The position numbers were made by a program, and so were the translations under genes. The notes under the pieces are model-generated. The model searched no databases. It saw nothing but the letters and a program-made list of their open reading frames with translations, and was not told the DNA's origin. From positions 620,001 through 684,000 of the forward strand of contig NZ_FNUZ01000001.1 of the NCBI RefSeq assembly GCF_900108225.1: DNA of 64,000 nucleotides. Direction: 5' to 3'. Positions 43,160 to 52,700 of this stretch are shown in pieces (the first letter of the stretch is position 1; each line of letters opens with the position of its first letter). Source of the stretch: Thalassococcus halodurans (GTDB lineage: Bacteria > Pseudomonadota > Alphaproteobacteria > Rhodobacterales > Rhodobacteraceae).

Positions 43160-45094
43160 TCAATCAGCCAATGCCAGCATCATCATCGCCTCTTGGCACA
43201 GATAAGCCGTGGCCAAAATATCCTCGGGCGCCTGATGTGTTTTCAGGCCCTCAAGTCGGTCCGCCAGAACCAATAGCTGCCGCGCCTCGGCCCCTGCGGC
43301 AAGGCGGGCAAGTGTGTCGGGCTGAAGATGGCGGCACTGTTCGGCCAGTTGCGACAGGACCTGCGCCGGAAAAGCGGTCTGCAAGGGTGTCCCGCTGCTG
43401 CCGGTCAGGCGCTGGAACCCCTGCAAAAGCCCCGCTTTGGCCCGCGCCAGCGCGCTTCCCGCAGGCAGATCGCGGAACTTCACATCGACGGCCTCTACGT
43501 CCCCCAGAGACGACAGCAAAAGCGTGACTGGTTCGTGTATCAGATCGTCCCCGACAACCGAGGTCAGCACCAGCAATGCCACCGCGCCGGGAAATTGTGT
43601 GTGCAATTTTGCAAGACGCGGGCGGTCATCAGGCGTTGCTGTCAGATCAAGCGTCTGGCCCACGGTATCGGTGGCCTGCCAGACATAGCGCTGGCTGATG
43701 TCGTCGAACTGGGGTTCTGAAATGCTGTGCGGCAGGATGAGCGATGGCACGGGCGCGGCTGCACGGCGCAGGCCGGTGCCCATCCGCACCCGCAAATCGG
43801 CGCGCAAATCGGACCAACGCCGGATCAGGGCCGGACTGTTTTGAACATCGGACGTCCGCAATGGCTGAATGTCTTTGGCCCGTGTTTTGTCACCGGTCGA
43901 AATTTGTCCGTCTTCGGCGCACAGCGGATTTTCCAGCACCAAAAAAGTTCCGCTAAGTCGGGACGCTGCGGGCGTACCCCACAGCGGATTTGAATAGGCT
44001 TGATAGGCGGTAAAGGCCAAATCCATGCCCGCGCCTCGGGCGACCGTTGCGCTTCTATGTTCGCCGGTTTCCTGATCCAGAAAATAGGCGGTCAGGCCGC
44101 GCGCGCCGTTGGGGGTGGTCCATCCATGCAGACCCAGACACATGAGCGTCATATCCGCGACAGGCTGATAGGACCGGCGCGCCTGCCCCAACAGATCGGT
44201 ATCCTCAGGACAAAGCCGAATGGCCCGCGCCAGTGCATAGGTCCGCGACAGCGCGGCCAGAAACCGCCCACCTTCAAACCGGACATCACCGGCTTCGGCC
44301 CAGCCCGCTTGCGTGGACAGGGTCATCAACTGGCCCATCAGACGCGGCGCGGATTGGACCTTGGCGGATATGGCGAGGTCCAGAAGACGTTCTTCGGCCA
44401 AAACGGCAGAGCCATGGAAAATCTGCCCGATTGCCTCTTCCAGCGCGCGCAGGATCGCATCCATCGTTTCGCTGTCGGGCGCGGGCGCAGCGCTCGGGCT
44501 GGCCAATGGCGCATCCCGAGCGACACCTGCCAAGTCACGCAGCGCGATCGCCCCTGCCGCAACGACAAGCCGTTTGCGTGTGGCTGGCCCCTTATACAGC
44601 GCAGCCTTCAGGTCTTGGCCTGCGACAAAGGTCACTGTCGCCTCGGGTGATGGAAAGCTTGCTTGGGCATTGCCGCCCCGCTGGTCGACATGGGCCGTCG
44701 CCGCCAACACAGCAGCGCCGTCGAAATCCGCCCCTGCAAACTTGCGCAGCTGATCGGCGGTCAGGCCCGCCAGCCAGTCCGATGCGCTGACAGTTGGGGC
44801 CTCGGGCGTCGCAGGTTCTGCATCCGTCGGTTCCGGACTGTCTCGCAGCGCCAGAACCGCCGTCAGGATATGGCTACACACGCCAGTGGCCGGGCAATCG
44901 CAGGTCGCGGTCTGCGGTCCGCCCGCTGGGATCGTGACGGTCTGCCCGCCGGTCTGTACTCCTGCCTCATCGTCGTCAAAGTGCAGGACCTGCGCGTCGG
45001 GCACCGCCTTTTGCGCGCGCCGCAATAGACCCTTGTTGGCCAAAGCTACCAAGGCGTCATCATCGAACGAGGTGATCAGGGCGCGCAGGCTCAT
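43160..45094 (-). CDS. SWIM zinc-finger protein of the yeh-like operon
   Basis: A 644-residue protein from the ATG at 45094, which overlaps the VWA gene stop by 4 bases. A SWIM zinc finger is present near residue 70 (TATCDCPATGVCSHILTAVLAL; CxCx6CxH). The rest is helical without recognised domain, with CRHLQPDTLARLAAGAEARQLL near the C-terminus. SWIM domains mediate nucleic-acid or protein binding. In E. coli the equivalent gene is yehQ. It is the last gene of the five-gene operon. Its partners suggest that it recognises or regulates a target remodelled by the MoxR/VWA pair. Confidence 0.85.
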   Translation of the reverse strand: MSLRALITSFDDDALVALANKGLLRRAQKAVPDAQVLHFDDDEAGVQTGGQTVTIPAGGPQTATCDCPATGVCSHILTAVLALRDSPEPTDAEPATPEAPTVSASDWLAGLTADQLRKFAGADFDGAAVLAATAHVDQRGGNAQASFPSPEATVTFVAGQDLKAALYKGPATRKRLVVAAGAIALRDLAGVARDAPLASPSAAPAPDSETMDAILRALEEAIGQIFHGSAVLAEERLLDLAISAKVQSAPRLMGQLMTLSTQAGWAEAGDVRFEGGRFLAALSRTYALARAIRLCPEDTDLLGQARRSYQPVADMTLMCLGLHGWTTPNGARGLTAYFLDQETGEHRSATVARGAGMDLAFTAYQAYSNPLWGTPAASRLSGTFLVLENPLCAEDGQISTGDKTRAKDIQPLRTSDVQNSPALIRRWSDLRADLRVRMGTGLRRAAAPVPSLILPHSISEPQFDDISQRYVWQATDTVGQTLDLTATPDDRPRLAKLHTQFPGAVALLVLTSVVGDDLIHEPVTLLLSSLGDVEAVDVKFRDLPAGSALARAKAGLLQGFQRLTGSSGTPLQTAFPAQVLSQLAEQCRHLQPDTLARLAAGAEARQLLVLADRLEGLKTHQAPEDILATAYLCQEAMMMLALAD

Positions 45095-46215
45095 TCCATC
45101 ACCCCCGCAAGCCATTGCGCCAGTTTGTCCGGCGTCATGGCGGCGATCTTCATGCCAAGTCCAGCCAGACGGCCCGCGATCTGCGCGTCCATATAGGGAT
45201 CGCCCAGATCATCCAGCGCCGACAATCCGATCATGCGCACCCGCGCCTCGTTCATGCGGGCGACCGAGCGATAGAGCCTGCGGGGGCTTGCGCCTTCGGC
45301 AAAGTCGGAAATCAGAACAAAGACCGTGCGCTCGGGCGTGTCGATATAGCGTTCGGAATACTCCACCGCCTGCCCGATATCCGTGCCGCCCCCCAGTTGC
45401 ACAGATAGAAGCGTGTCCAGCGGATCGGTCAGCTTTTCGGTGACATCAATGATCGACGTATCAAACAGAACCATCGACACTTTGACCCCCGGCAGGCCCG
45501 ACAGGATCGCCGCCATCACCGCCGAATGGATGATGCTGTCGGTCATCGACCCCGACTGGTCAACGCAAAGGATCACCGACCACGGCAGACGCCGCCGTTC
45601 ACGGGACACAAAGCGCAGATCGTCGGCGATGATGCGGCCCGTGTCCGGATCGTAGTTCTTCAGATTGCGCCGCAGCGTGCCACGCCAGTCGAAATTCGCC
45701 GCCGACGCGACGTGGGACCGTTTATAAGGATTGCGGCGACCCGAAAACGCGCGCTGAACGTCTGATTTCAGACGGCGCATGATGTCTTGGATCACCGCAT
45801 CGGCCACCTGCCGCAGCTTGTCCTTCACTTCGGGCTTGGCACGGCCATGAAAGCTGAGCAGTGTTTTCAGAAGGTCCTGATTGGGTTCCAGATTTTCCAG
45901 CGTCTTGGGATCATCCAGCAGGTCCGACAACCCGTAGCGGTCCAGCGCGTGATCCTGCAGCACCTCGAACACCGACTGCGGAAACAGCTTGCGCGCGGAC
46001 CCCAGCCAATCCAGCGCCTTCATCTGGGTCGGGTCCAAAGTGCCGGGGCCTTTGGGACGGTGCAGCCCGCGCTTGTCGTATTCGCGGCCATAGAGGTAGT
46101 CCAATGTCCGGTCCATGCGCACATCAGACTTGGACAGACCGCCCATCTGCCGTTCCGCATAGCGCCCCAGCGCGAGCCGCCAACGCCGTTGGATGTTCGA
46201 AGGATCGTCACTCAT
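45091..46215 (-). CDS. VWA-domain protein, MoxR partner of the yeh-like operon
   Basis: A 374-residue soluble protein. The C-terminal von Willebrand A domain has the MIDAS motif VDQSGSMTDS (DxSxS, near residue 220), a Thr in LFDTSIIDV, and Asp in LISDFAEGASP, so it should bind a divalent metal. The N-terminal ~180 residues are helical and charged. VWA proteins of this kind act with MoxR AAA+ ATPases to deliver or activate targets. It corresponds to E. coli yehP. Both ends overlap neighbouring genes by 4 bases. Confidence 0.9.
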   Translation of the reverse strand: MSDDPSNIQRRWRLALGRYAERQMGGLSKSDVRMDRTLDYLYGREYDKRGLHRPKGPGTLDPTQMKALDWLGSARKLFPQSVFEVLQDHALDRYGLSDLLDDPKTLENLEPNQDLLKTLLSFHGRAKPEVKDKLRQVADAVIQDIMRRLKSDVQRAFSGRRNPYKRSHVASAANFDWRGTLRRNLKNYDPDTGRIIADDLRFVSRERRRLPWSVILCVDQSGSMTDSIIHSAVMAAILSGLPGVKVSMVLFDTSIIDVTEKLTDPLDTLLSVQLGGGTDIGQAVEYSERYIDTPERTVFVLISDFAEGASPRRLYRSVARMNEARVRMIGLSALDDLGDPYMDAQIAGRLAGLGMKIAAMTPDKLAQWLAGVME

Positions 46216-48611
46216 GCCCCACCCCCGATAATCCAGCCGTCCAATCCGTCAGCCATAAGTCCTGCGCGCAATTCTGCATCCACCTTGGCACCCAAGGCGG
46301 CCTCGGACGCGTCCACATCGTGAAAATGCGCGGTATAGCTGCTGGCCGATCCGCCGTGTCTGCGGGTCAGGGCCGCGGCCACCAAATCGGCCTCGCGCGG
46401 GGACAATGCGGACAGGGCAAGGCGCAGATGGGGCAGCAGTTCAAGAAACCCGTCATCCGTCACGCCGTTCAGAAATTCATCCAGCGCGTCCAGCACCCCA
46501 TCAACGGTCCACAGCAGGGAAGGCGAAATCGCCAACACACCCCGCAGTCCAGCCAGCCGCGTCGGCAAATCCGGCGCGCTGCCGTTCAGTTGCGCCTTTA
46601 GCAAATCAGGCAGGGTGTGATCGGGTTTGCGGCCGGCATCCACCGCAATGGCCGTGATCGCGCCCAGCAGTTCCGGCGCAGGATCGGCCAGCGCCGCACG
46701 GTCCAGCGCATCGTCAAACAGGGTTTTGTCCAGATCATCGCCTTCGAACCCGCGCATCAGTTCGGACACAAGCCGCAGCGCATCCAGACAGGGCTGGATC
46801 GCATCGTCACGCATGTTTGGCAGGTCATCACAGAGATAAATCATGCGGGCAAAGGCCTGCTGCATGACGCTTGTGATGTCCAACCCGTCAGGCAGCGACA
46901 GGGGGCCACGCGATGCCTCGATCCCGTGCAGGGTGACCATCGCCTTGGCCGTGTCGGCGAAATCGGCGGATCGGCTGATGGCCCCCTCGATTTCGGTCAG
47001 GAAACCTGTCAGCTCGGTGCCCAACCCCGCCAGAAGCCCCCTTTTGAACATGGTCAAAAGCGCAGGCAGATCGTCGGCGCGTCCGTCCTTGGCCAGCGCC
47101 TGACGGTCTGCGAACAGTTTGGCCAGACAGGCGGCGGGTACCGTGTCACCGTGAACGGCGGCCTCGATCAACTGGCCCTCGACGCGGGGCGACCATGCGT
47201 ACTCCCAGCGCTCGAACAAGAGGTCGGTCTGTTTGGCGTTCTGGAAATCCGGTCCGCCGCTGCGGGTCGCAAAGCCGCTGTCCAACACGGCCATCGCATG
47301 GGCAAAGCGGGACGCGGCCAGATGGGCGAGTTTGCGGCGGATGTCGAGACTGCGTTCGCGCCGCCGTCCGTCGGACACATCAAACCGGTGCGCACGGGCG
47401 CGGGCCATGGCGTCGGCCACGATGGGCGGCTGGCCGGCAGCGTCGCTGACATCGCCCAGCGCATGACCGCGCAGGTATTCGGTGAACCGTTCCCGCCAGA
47501 CATCCGATCCGCTGTCTTCGCCCTTTAACAGCGCCGAGGTCAGACCGTCGAACAGATCATACCGCAGCGCCCCGGGCCGTCCGCGCAACCGCGCGAGCGT
47601 TTCCGCGCTGCGCAGCATTTCGACCTGCGCCGGAACCGAAATACCATGGCCGTCGCCGCGCATTTTATGGGCGAACTCTTGGGTCAGATCATGGGCAAAG
47701 GCCTGCCAGTCCGGTGCTTGGCCGCGCGCGTCGGCATGATCCCAAAGCGACTGGTAATAGGCAGGCTGGGGCAGGCCCGCGCCATACCCCATCAACGCAT
47801 CCATATCCTTATAGCCGTAGCGGATCAGATAGGATGCGGCATCGGATTTGCCCCCTGCCCGCGTTTTGCCTGCCGTCGTCACAGGCTCTAACAAGGCCGC
47901 CGCATGAAACCCGCCGATCACGCAGACCACGGGGCCTGCGCCATCGGCCAGCACATCCCGCAGGCAGGCGGCCATGTGCGCCTCGCGGGCATCATCATTC
48001 GTGACATCGAACTGATCACTAGGGGTCGAGGCACGCAGGGCGGCGCAATAGGTGCCCACGTCTTGCAGAAACCCGCGCCAGTCGGGGTCGCCCAAACGGG
48101 TTTCGAACAGATGATCCCAAAGCTCGAACCCGTCGCGGCATCCCAGTCGGTCACTGAGCGCGCGGATGTAATCCCCGCTGTCAAACGCCTGTTCCTGCAC
48201 CAGCGACTGTGGGCCTTTTTGATCGTCGTCACGGCCCTGCATCTTGGCGTCTGACCCAAGATCGATGAACCGCACCTCGGCCCCGATGGCGGCCCCTTCG
48301 CGCAGGGCGATCCATTCCGGCGAATGGGCGCAGAACGGGTAATAGGCTGCCAGACGCGGGCCGTCTTTCTGGTCAAGCAGACTGGCCGCAGCGACAGGCG
48401 GCACCGTGTCAGGATCCAGAAGATGCGGGATCAGATGCGCAAGATCATGGGGCGCTTCGATCATCACGTGGGACGGGCGGAGGTCACGGATCATAGCCCG
48501 CACCGCCCACGCGCAGGCGGGCGAATGGTGGCGGATCGGGGCCAGATACAGGCCGGTGTCGGGCTGGAACAGCCTGTCCCGCACCCGATGGATCAGCGCC
48601 TCATCCCGCAT
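46212..48611 (-). CDS. DUF5682 family protein of the yeh-like operon
   Basis: A 799-residue soluble protein. The N-terminal ~260 residues have features reminiscent of a hydrolase-like fold (YLAPIRHHSPACAWAVRAM, SHVMIEAPHDLAHLI, GPVVCVIGGFHAAALLEPV). The remainder is helical. I call DUF5682 from these N-terminal motifs and the gene context (E. coli yehM equivalent). No biochemical activity is known to me. The conserved HHSP and GGFHA motifs would be the first residues to test for catalysis. It overlaps the VWA gene by 4 bases. Confidence 0.85.
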   Translation of the reverse strand: MRDEALIHRVRDRLFQPDTGLYLAPIRHHSPACAWAVRAMIRDLRPSHVMIEAPHDLAHLIPHLLDPDTVPPVAAASLLDQKDGPRLAAYYPFCAHSPEWIALREGAAIGAEVRFIDLGSDAKMQGRDDDQKGPQSLVQEQAFDSGDYIRALSDRLGCRDGFELWDHLFETRLGDPDWRGFLQDVGTYCAALRASTPSDQFDVTNDDAREAHMAACLRDVLADGAGPVVCVIGGFHAAALLEPVTTAGKTRAGGKSDAASYLIRYGYKDMDALMGYGAGLPQPAYYQSLWDHADARGQAPDWQAFAHDLTQEFAHKMRGDGHGISVPAQVEMLRSAETLARLRGRPGALRYDLFDGLTSALLKGEDSGSDVWRERFTEYLRGHALGDVSDAAGQPPIVADAMARARAHRFDVSDGRRRERSLDIRRKLAHLAASRFAHAMAVLDSGFATRSGGPDFQNAKQTDLLFERWEYAWSPRVEGQLIEAAVHGDTVPAACLAKLFADRQALAKDGRADDLPALLTMFKRGLLAGLGTELTGFLTEIEGAISRSADFADTAKAMVTLHGIEASRGPLSLPDGLDITSVMQQAFARMIYLCDDLPNMRDDAIQPCLDALRLVSELMRGFEGDDLDKTLFDDALDRAALADPAPELLGAITAIAVDAGRKPDHTLPDLLKAQLNGSAPDLPTRLAGLRGVLAISPSLLWTVDGVLDALDEFLNGVTDDGFLELLPHLRLALSALSPREADLVAAALTRRHGGSASSYTAHFHDVDASEAALGAKVDAELRAGLMADGLDGWIIGGGA

Positions 48612-48632
48612 GGGTTTGCTGCGGGACTGTGA

Positions 48633-49733
48633 TCATCCGTCGTCCTTGGCGGCCTTGTGGAAGGCGGCCCAAGCGCGGCTTGTCCGGCCACGGGCGCGGG
48701 CGATCGTATCGACATAGGCGCGCAGTTTGCGGGCGTCTTCGGCGTCATCCTTGAACACGACACCCCGCAATTGCCGCGCCACATGGGCACCGGTCGGGGC
48801 ATCGCCGGACAGATAGCTGGCATCCAACAGCGCCCCATGGGCGACGTTCACCGCCTCGGCCGTGGACATGACCGATTTCGGCTGGGCGACCACAGCACCG
48901 TCCGCGGCCCGCCCTGTGCGCAGGTCACGAAAGACCGATACGACGACGTCCAGAACATCCTCGGGCAAATCGGCCTTCATGTCGTATTCGGCCATGCGGT
49001 CGCGGACCTGTTTGGCGATCAGTTCCTTTTCAAAGGCCGCATCGGCAATGGGGGCGACGGTTTCGAAATTGAAGCGGCGTTTCAAAGCGCTCGACATTTC
49101 GTTCACACCCAGATCGCGCAAGTTGGCGGTGGCAATGACGTTAAAGCCGCGCTCTGCCCGCACCTCGCTGGCGGCACCCAGTTCAGGCAGGGCGACCGTC
49201 TTTTCGGACAACAGAGAGATCATCGCATCCTGAACCTCGGGGGCGCAGCGGGTCAGTTCTTCGATCCGCGCGATCTGGCCGTTCTGCATGGCGGTCAGCA
49301 CCGGCGACGGGATCAGCGCGCGTTCGCTGGGTCCTTCGGCCAGCAACAGCGCATAGTTCCAACCATAGCGCAGATGATCCTCAATCACGCCTGCGCTGCC
49401 TTGGACCACCAGACGGGACGTGCCGCTGATCGCTGCCGCCAGAAGTTCGGACAACAGCGATTTTGCCGTGCCCGGTTCCCCCACAAGCATCAGCCCCTGA
49501 TGACCCATCAGCGCGACGATGCAACGATCAACCAGCGGGTCATCGCCATAGAATTTCCGCGACACATCCAGCTTGGGATCGCCCAGAATAAACCGGCGCA
49601 CGGCGCGGGGGGACAGCGCCCAACCGGCAGGTTTCGGATCGTTATCGGCGTCGCGCAGGCGGGTCAGTTCATCCGCATAGCGCAGTTCTGCCGGAAGCCG
49701 CTGGGCGGTTGTTACGTCGGTTTTCAAATCCAT
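48633..49733 (-). CDS. MoxR-type AAA+ ATPase of the yeh-like operon
   Basis: A 366-residue ATPase. Walker A is GEPGTAKSLLSELL near residue 90. The Walker B region is QIARIEELTRCAPEVQDAMISLLSE, with Glu where Asp is usual. Sensor 1 is VIATANLRDLGVNEM, followed by the arginine-finger region SALKRRFNFETV. This is the MoxR/YehL branch. It should use ATP to remodel a partner through the VWA protein. The ATG at 49733 overlaps the DUF4132 gene by 10 bases; an ATG at 49751 gives six more residues. Confidence 0.9.
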   Translation of the reverse strand: MDLKTDVTTAQRLPAELRYADELTRLRDADNDPKPAGWALSPRAVRRFILGDPKLDVSRKFYGDDPLVDRCIVALMGHQGLMLVGEPGTAKSLLSELLAAAISGTSRLVVQGSAGVIEDHLRYGWNYALLLAEGPSERALIPSPVLTAMQNGQIARIEELTRCAPEVQDAMISLLSEKTVALPELGAASEVRAERGFNVIATANLRDLGVNEMSSALKRRFNFETVAPIADAAFEKELIAKQVRDRMAEYDMKADLPEDVLDVVVSVFRDLRTGRAADGAVVAQPKSVMSTAEAVNVAHGALLDASYLSGDAPTGAHVARQLRGVVFKDDAEDARKLRAYVDTIARARGRTSRAWAAFHKAAKDDG

Positions 49734-52700
49734 GGCATCTTCTTCATCCATTCGGGATCATAAGAGCCCTTGGCCACCATATCCCGATAATCGTTCCAGC
49801 ATTCCGACAGCAACACGCCGGGCACCTCGCCCAAGGGCACAGCGCGCCCGCGGCGGCCTTTGCCCATGATCTTGTGAAAGCTCAGGTACATCTGTGCGGC
49901 GGCGACGTTTTCCTCGGGCAGGCAGTTGCCCGAGAACTCGATCACCGCGCACAGACCGGCGCTGCGGAAGTTTTTGACGTATTCGTTGAAATACCCGCCA
50001 TCCAGCGCCTCGCCCCGTTCGTAGCCCAGTTTCGAGGCCACACCACGGAAGGTGAACGTGTCGGTCACCCAGCCATGGCGATCCTTGATCTGGGTTTCCT
50101 TTGGCATGTCGCCTTCGACGGCCAGCAAGGGCCGACCGAATTGCGCGAACAGTGGTTTGACCTCGTAGTCTGACAGATGCGTTTTCCACGCCTCTGCTGC
50201 GCCATCAGGCAACAATGCGCCATGCGCCAGCCGGATGTTGGCAAAGCTTTCCGGATCAACCTCGTTATCCTCGGCATCGACATAGTCACCTTCAGCGGTC
50301 GGGCGGAAGGCGGTGATCGCATTCCCGTCCCCATCAACGCCCAACCAGATCACGCGTTCCGTCAGGCGGCCCATCAAGGGATGATCGCGGAAATCGCGCT
50401 GCCAGTCCGACACCGGCCAGACCCGTTCGGCACAAAGCGCCTCGTACAGACGTTCGCCCTGTAGGGTCATGACCTGCTTCAATTCCCGCTTGGACGCGGA
50501 CAACTGTTTCTTGCTGGCTTTGGTGTTGTCATCATCGCCCGCAGGCAAAGCCTTGATCGGCTTGCCGTCGGGGTTGAAGGCCACCAGTTTAAAGTCGTCG
50601 TCCATCCGCGCGAAATAGGGTTTGGCATCGTCGCCAATGGGCAATTCCAGCACGCCGTCATCATTCAGACCTGCCGTCGGGATGGTCCGGTCGGCCAGTT
50701 CATCCAGCGACCAGTTCCGCGCCTCGGCCACGCCATTGACCAATTCACCCGCATAGGCCTGCACGCCCTTTTGTTTCAGACGGGTGGCTGCGGAAATCAC
50801 GATCTGAAGCGACAACGGATCACCCTTGGCCGCCAGCACATCCAACAGCGCGGACGCCTGCGACGTGCGGGATCCGTGCTGCTTCAGGTAGGTGCGCACA
50901 ACAGCCGCGCCATGAGCGGGGTCGATCTGTTTGGCCAGACCCAGAATGCCTTTGGTTGCAGCGCCTGAGTTCAGGTAGTTGGATTTGAACCCGTTGAACA
51001 AATCGCGATACGCGCGTTCGCGGGTGTAGCCTTCGATCCAGCGGCTATTGTATTTGAAATTGTTGTCTGCGTGCTTCTCGGCATAGGCGTGCGCCTCTTC
51101 ATCCGGCGGGCGCTGAGTGTCGTAATCGATCCATGCATCAAAGACCCACGTCGACAGGGTGCGCGCGCTGTCGGGGGCCAGCTGATCCAGATAGATGTCG
51201 AACAGTGCATTCCCGCCCGGTTGCTTCAACTTGTTGGCAAGGAACAGCCACGCCTTGATCACCTCGGGCGGCACCTTTTGCCCGCCTTTGTATTTCAGCG
51301 CGGGCATGTGATCGCTGATCAGCCAGTCCAGCTTATCGAACTTGGCCTTTTTCAGAACCTTTTCCGCCTCGGCCAAAAGCGCCTTGGGGCCGACGTAATC
51401 GGACAGCTCGACCCCCAGACGCGAAAGCGCCGTCAGGATGGCCGCGCGGGCCAGATCGGACTTTTCTTTCTTAAGTCGTGCCTTCAGCGGTTTCGCCGCA
51501 CCTGTAGCCCCCAGATCAGCCAGCCATTCGGCGGCACCTGCGCGCACATCCTGACGGGTATCTTCCAGCAAGGCGATGGCGCGCTCTTCCAGACCGGGCG
51601 CGCCTTTCAGCATCTCGCGGGCAAGGGCACGGCCCGTTTTGCCGGTCCCCGTGGCCAGTTCCAGAAGCGGGCCATAGTAGCGCTGGGGCGTTTTCGGCAG
51701 CAGGTTCAGAAACTGCACCGCCAGCAACTTGCGCGGCGCAGGTTCGCCGGGCGGGCGCATGCCGAAGGCTTCGTCGAACAAATCAAAGCTTTCAGCCAAC
51801 AGGGGCCAGAGCGCATCGCTGTTCAGATCGGCGATGTCGTAATAGGTCCACTCGCTCGCCAATTCGGAACGCAGCAGATCGCCGGGTTTGATTTCGCGCG
51901 TTTTGCGGTCAGCCCATGGGCCGTAGGTCACTGTTTTGTTGGCGACATTCATCGCCTCAAGGTGGCGATAATCGGCGTTTTCGCTGTTTACGTAATTGAC
52001 CAAAAAATTCTGGGCCGCGGACCAGCCGCTCTGATTAAACGCCGCGCTGAAACCGCGCTCCAGCACGCTGGCACACCGCAACGCGCGTTTCGGTGCCATG
52101 CGCGACAGTGCCTCGGTCGTCCAACTGTCCTTCAGTGTGTGCTGAATCAAAGACACCAATCGACGGCTTTCTTTGGAATCCAGATCTTCGGGGTCACCGT
52201 TGAAGATTTTGATGATTTTACCCGCAAGCGAGGTGCTGATCGGTTTAGGGCGATAGCCCCGCCCGCTGCGATTGGCATTGCGCCGCTCGATTTCTTCGTT
52301 TTCTTTTTCGATCAGCTTGATCAGGTCGGCCTTATCGTCATCGCCAAACCAGATGTCCGGTTCGGAGGCCAGTGGTGCCAACGGCGGAATATCAACGCGG
52401 GTGCCATCCAGAGCGATGTAGCCGGTGTTGTCATCGCCATCTTCGCCGGTGGACGCCTGCGTGACCAGATCAACAGCCAACGCGCTTTCAATCGACGCCT
52501 TGATGCGGGCGGTTTTTTCGGCTGGCAGGTGATCGCGCAAGACGTTCAACGCCGCTTCGGAACGCATCCCGGCCAACAGATCGACCATCGCCCCCCGCAC
52601 GGCCACTTTGCCATTGGTCAGCATGTCTGTCGCCATTGGTAGAACCTCGGCCTCGGGCTGCGCCATCAGCACGTTCACCGCCATTTTGCGCACGGCTTTG

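Noticed and set aside
51071-52642. 523-codon plus-strand frame under the DUF4132 gene
   Set aside because: Shadow of the HEAT-repeat coding region. No motif and no ribosome-binding site.
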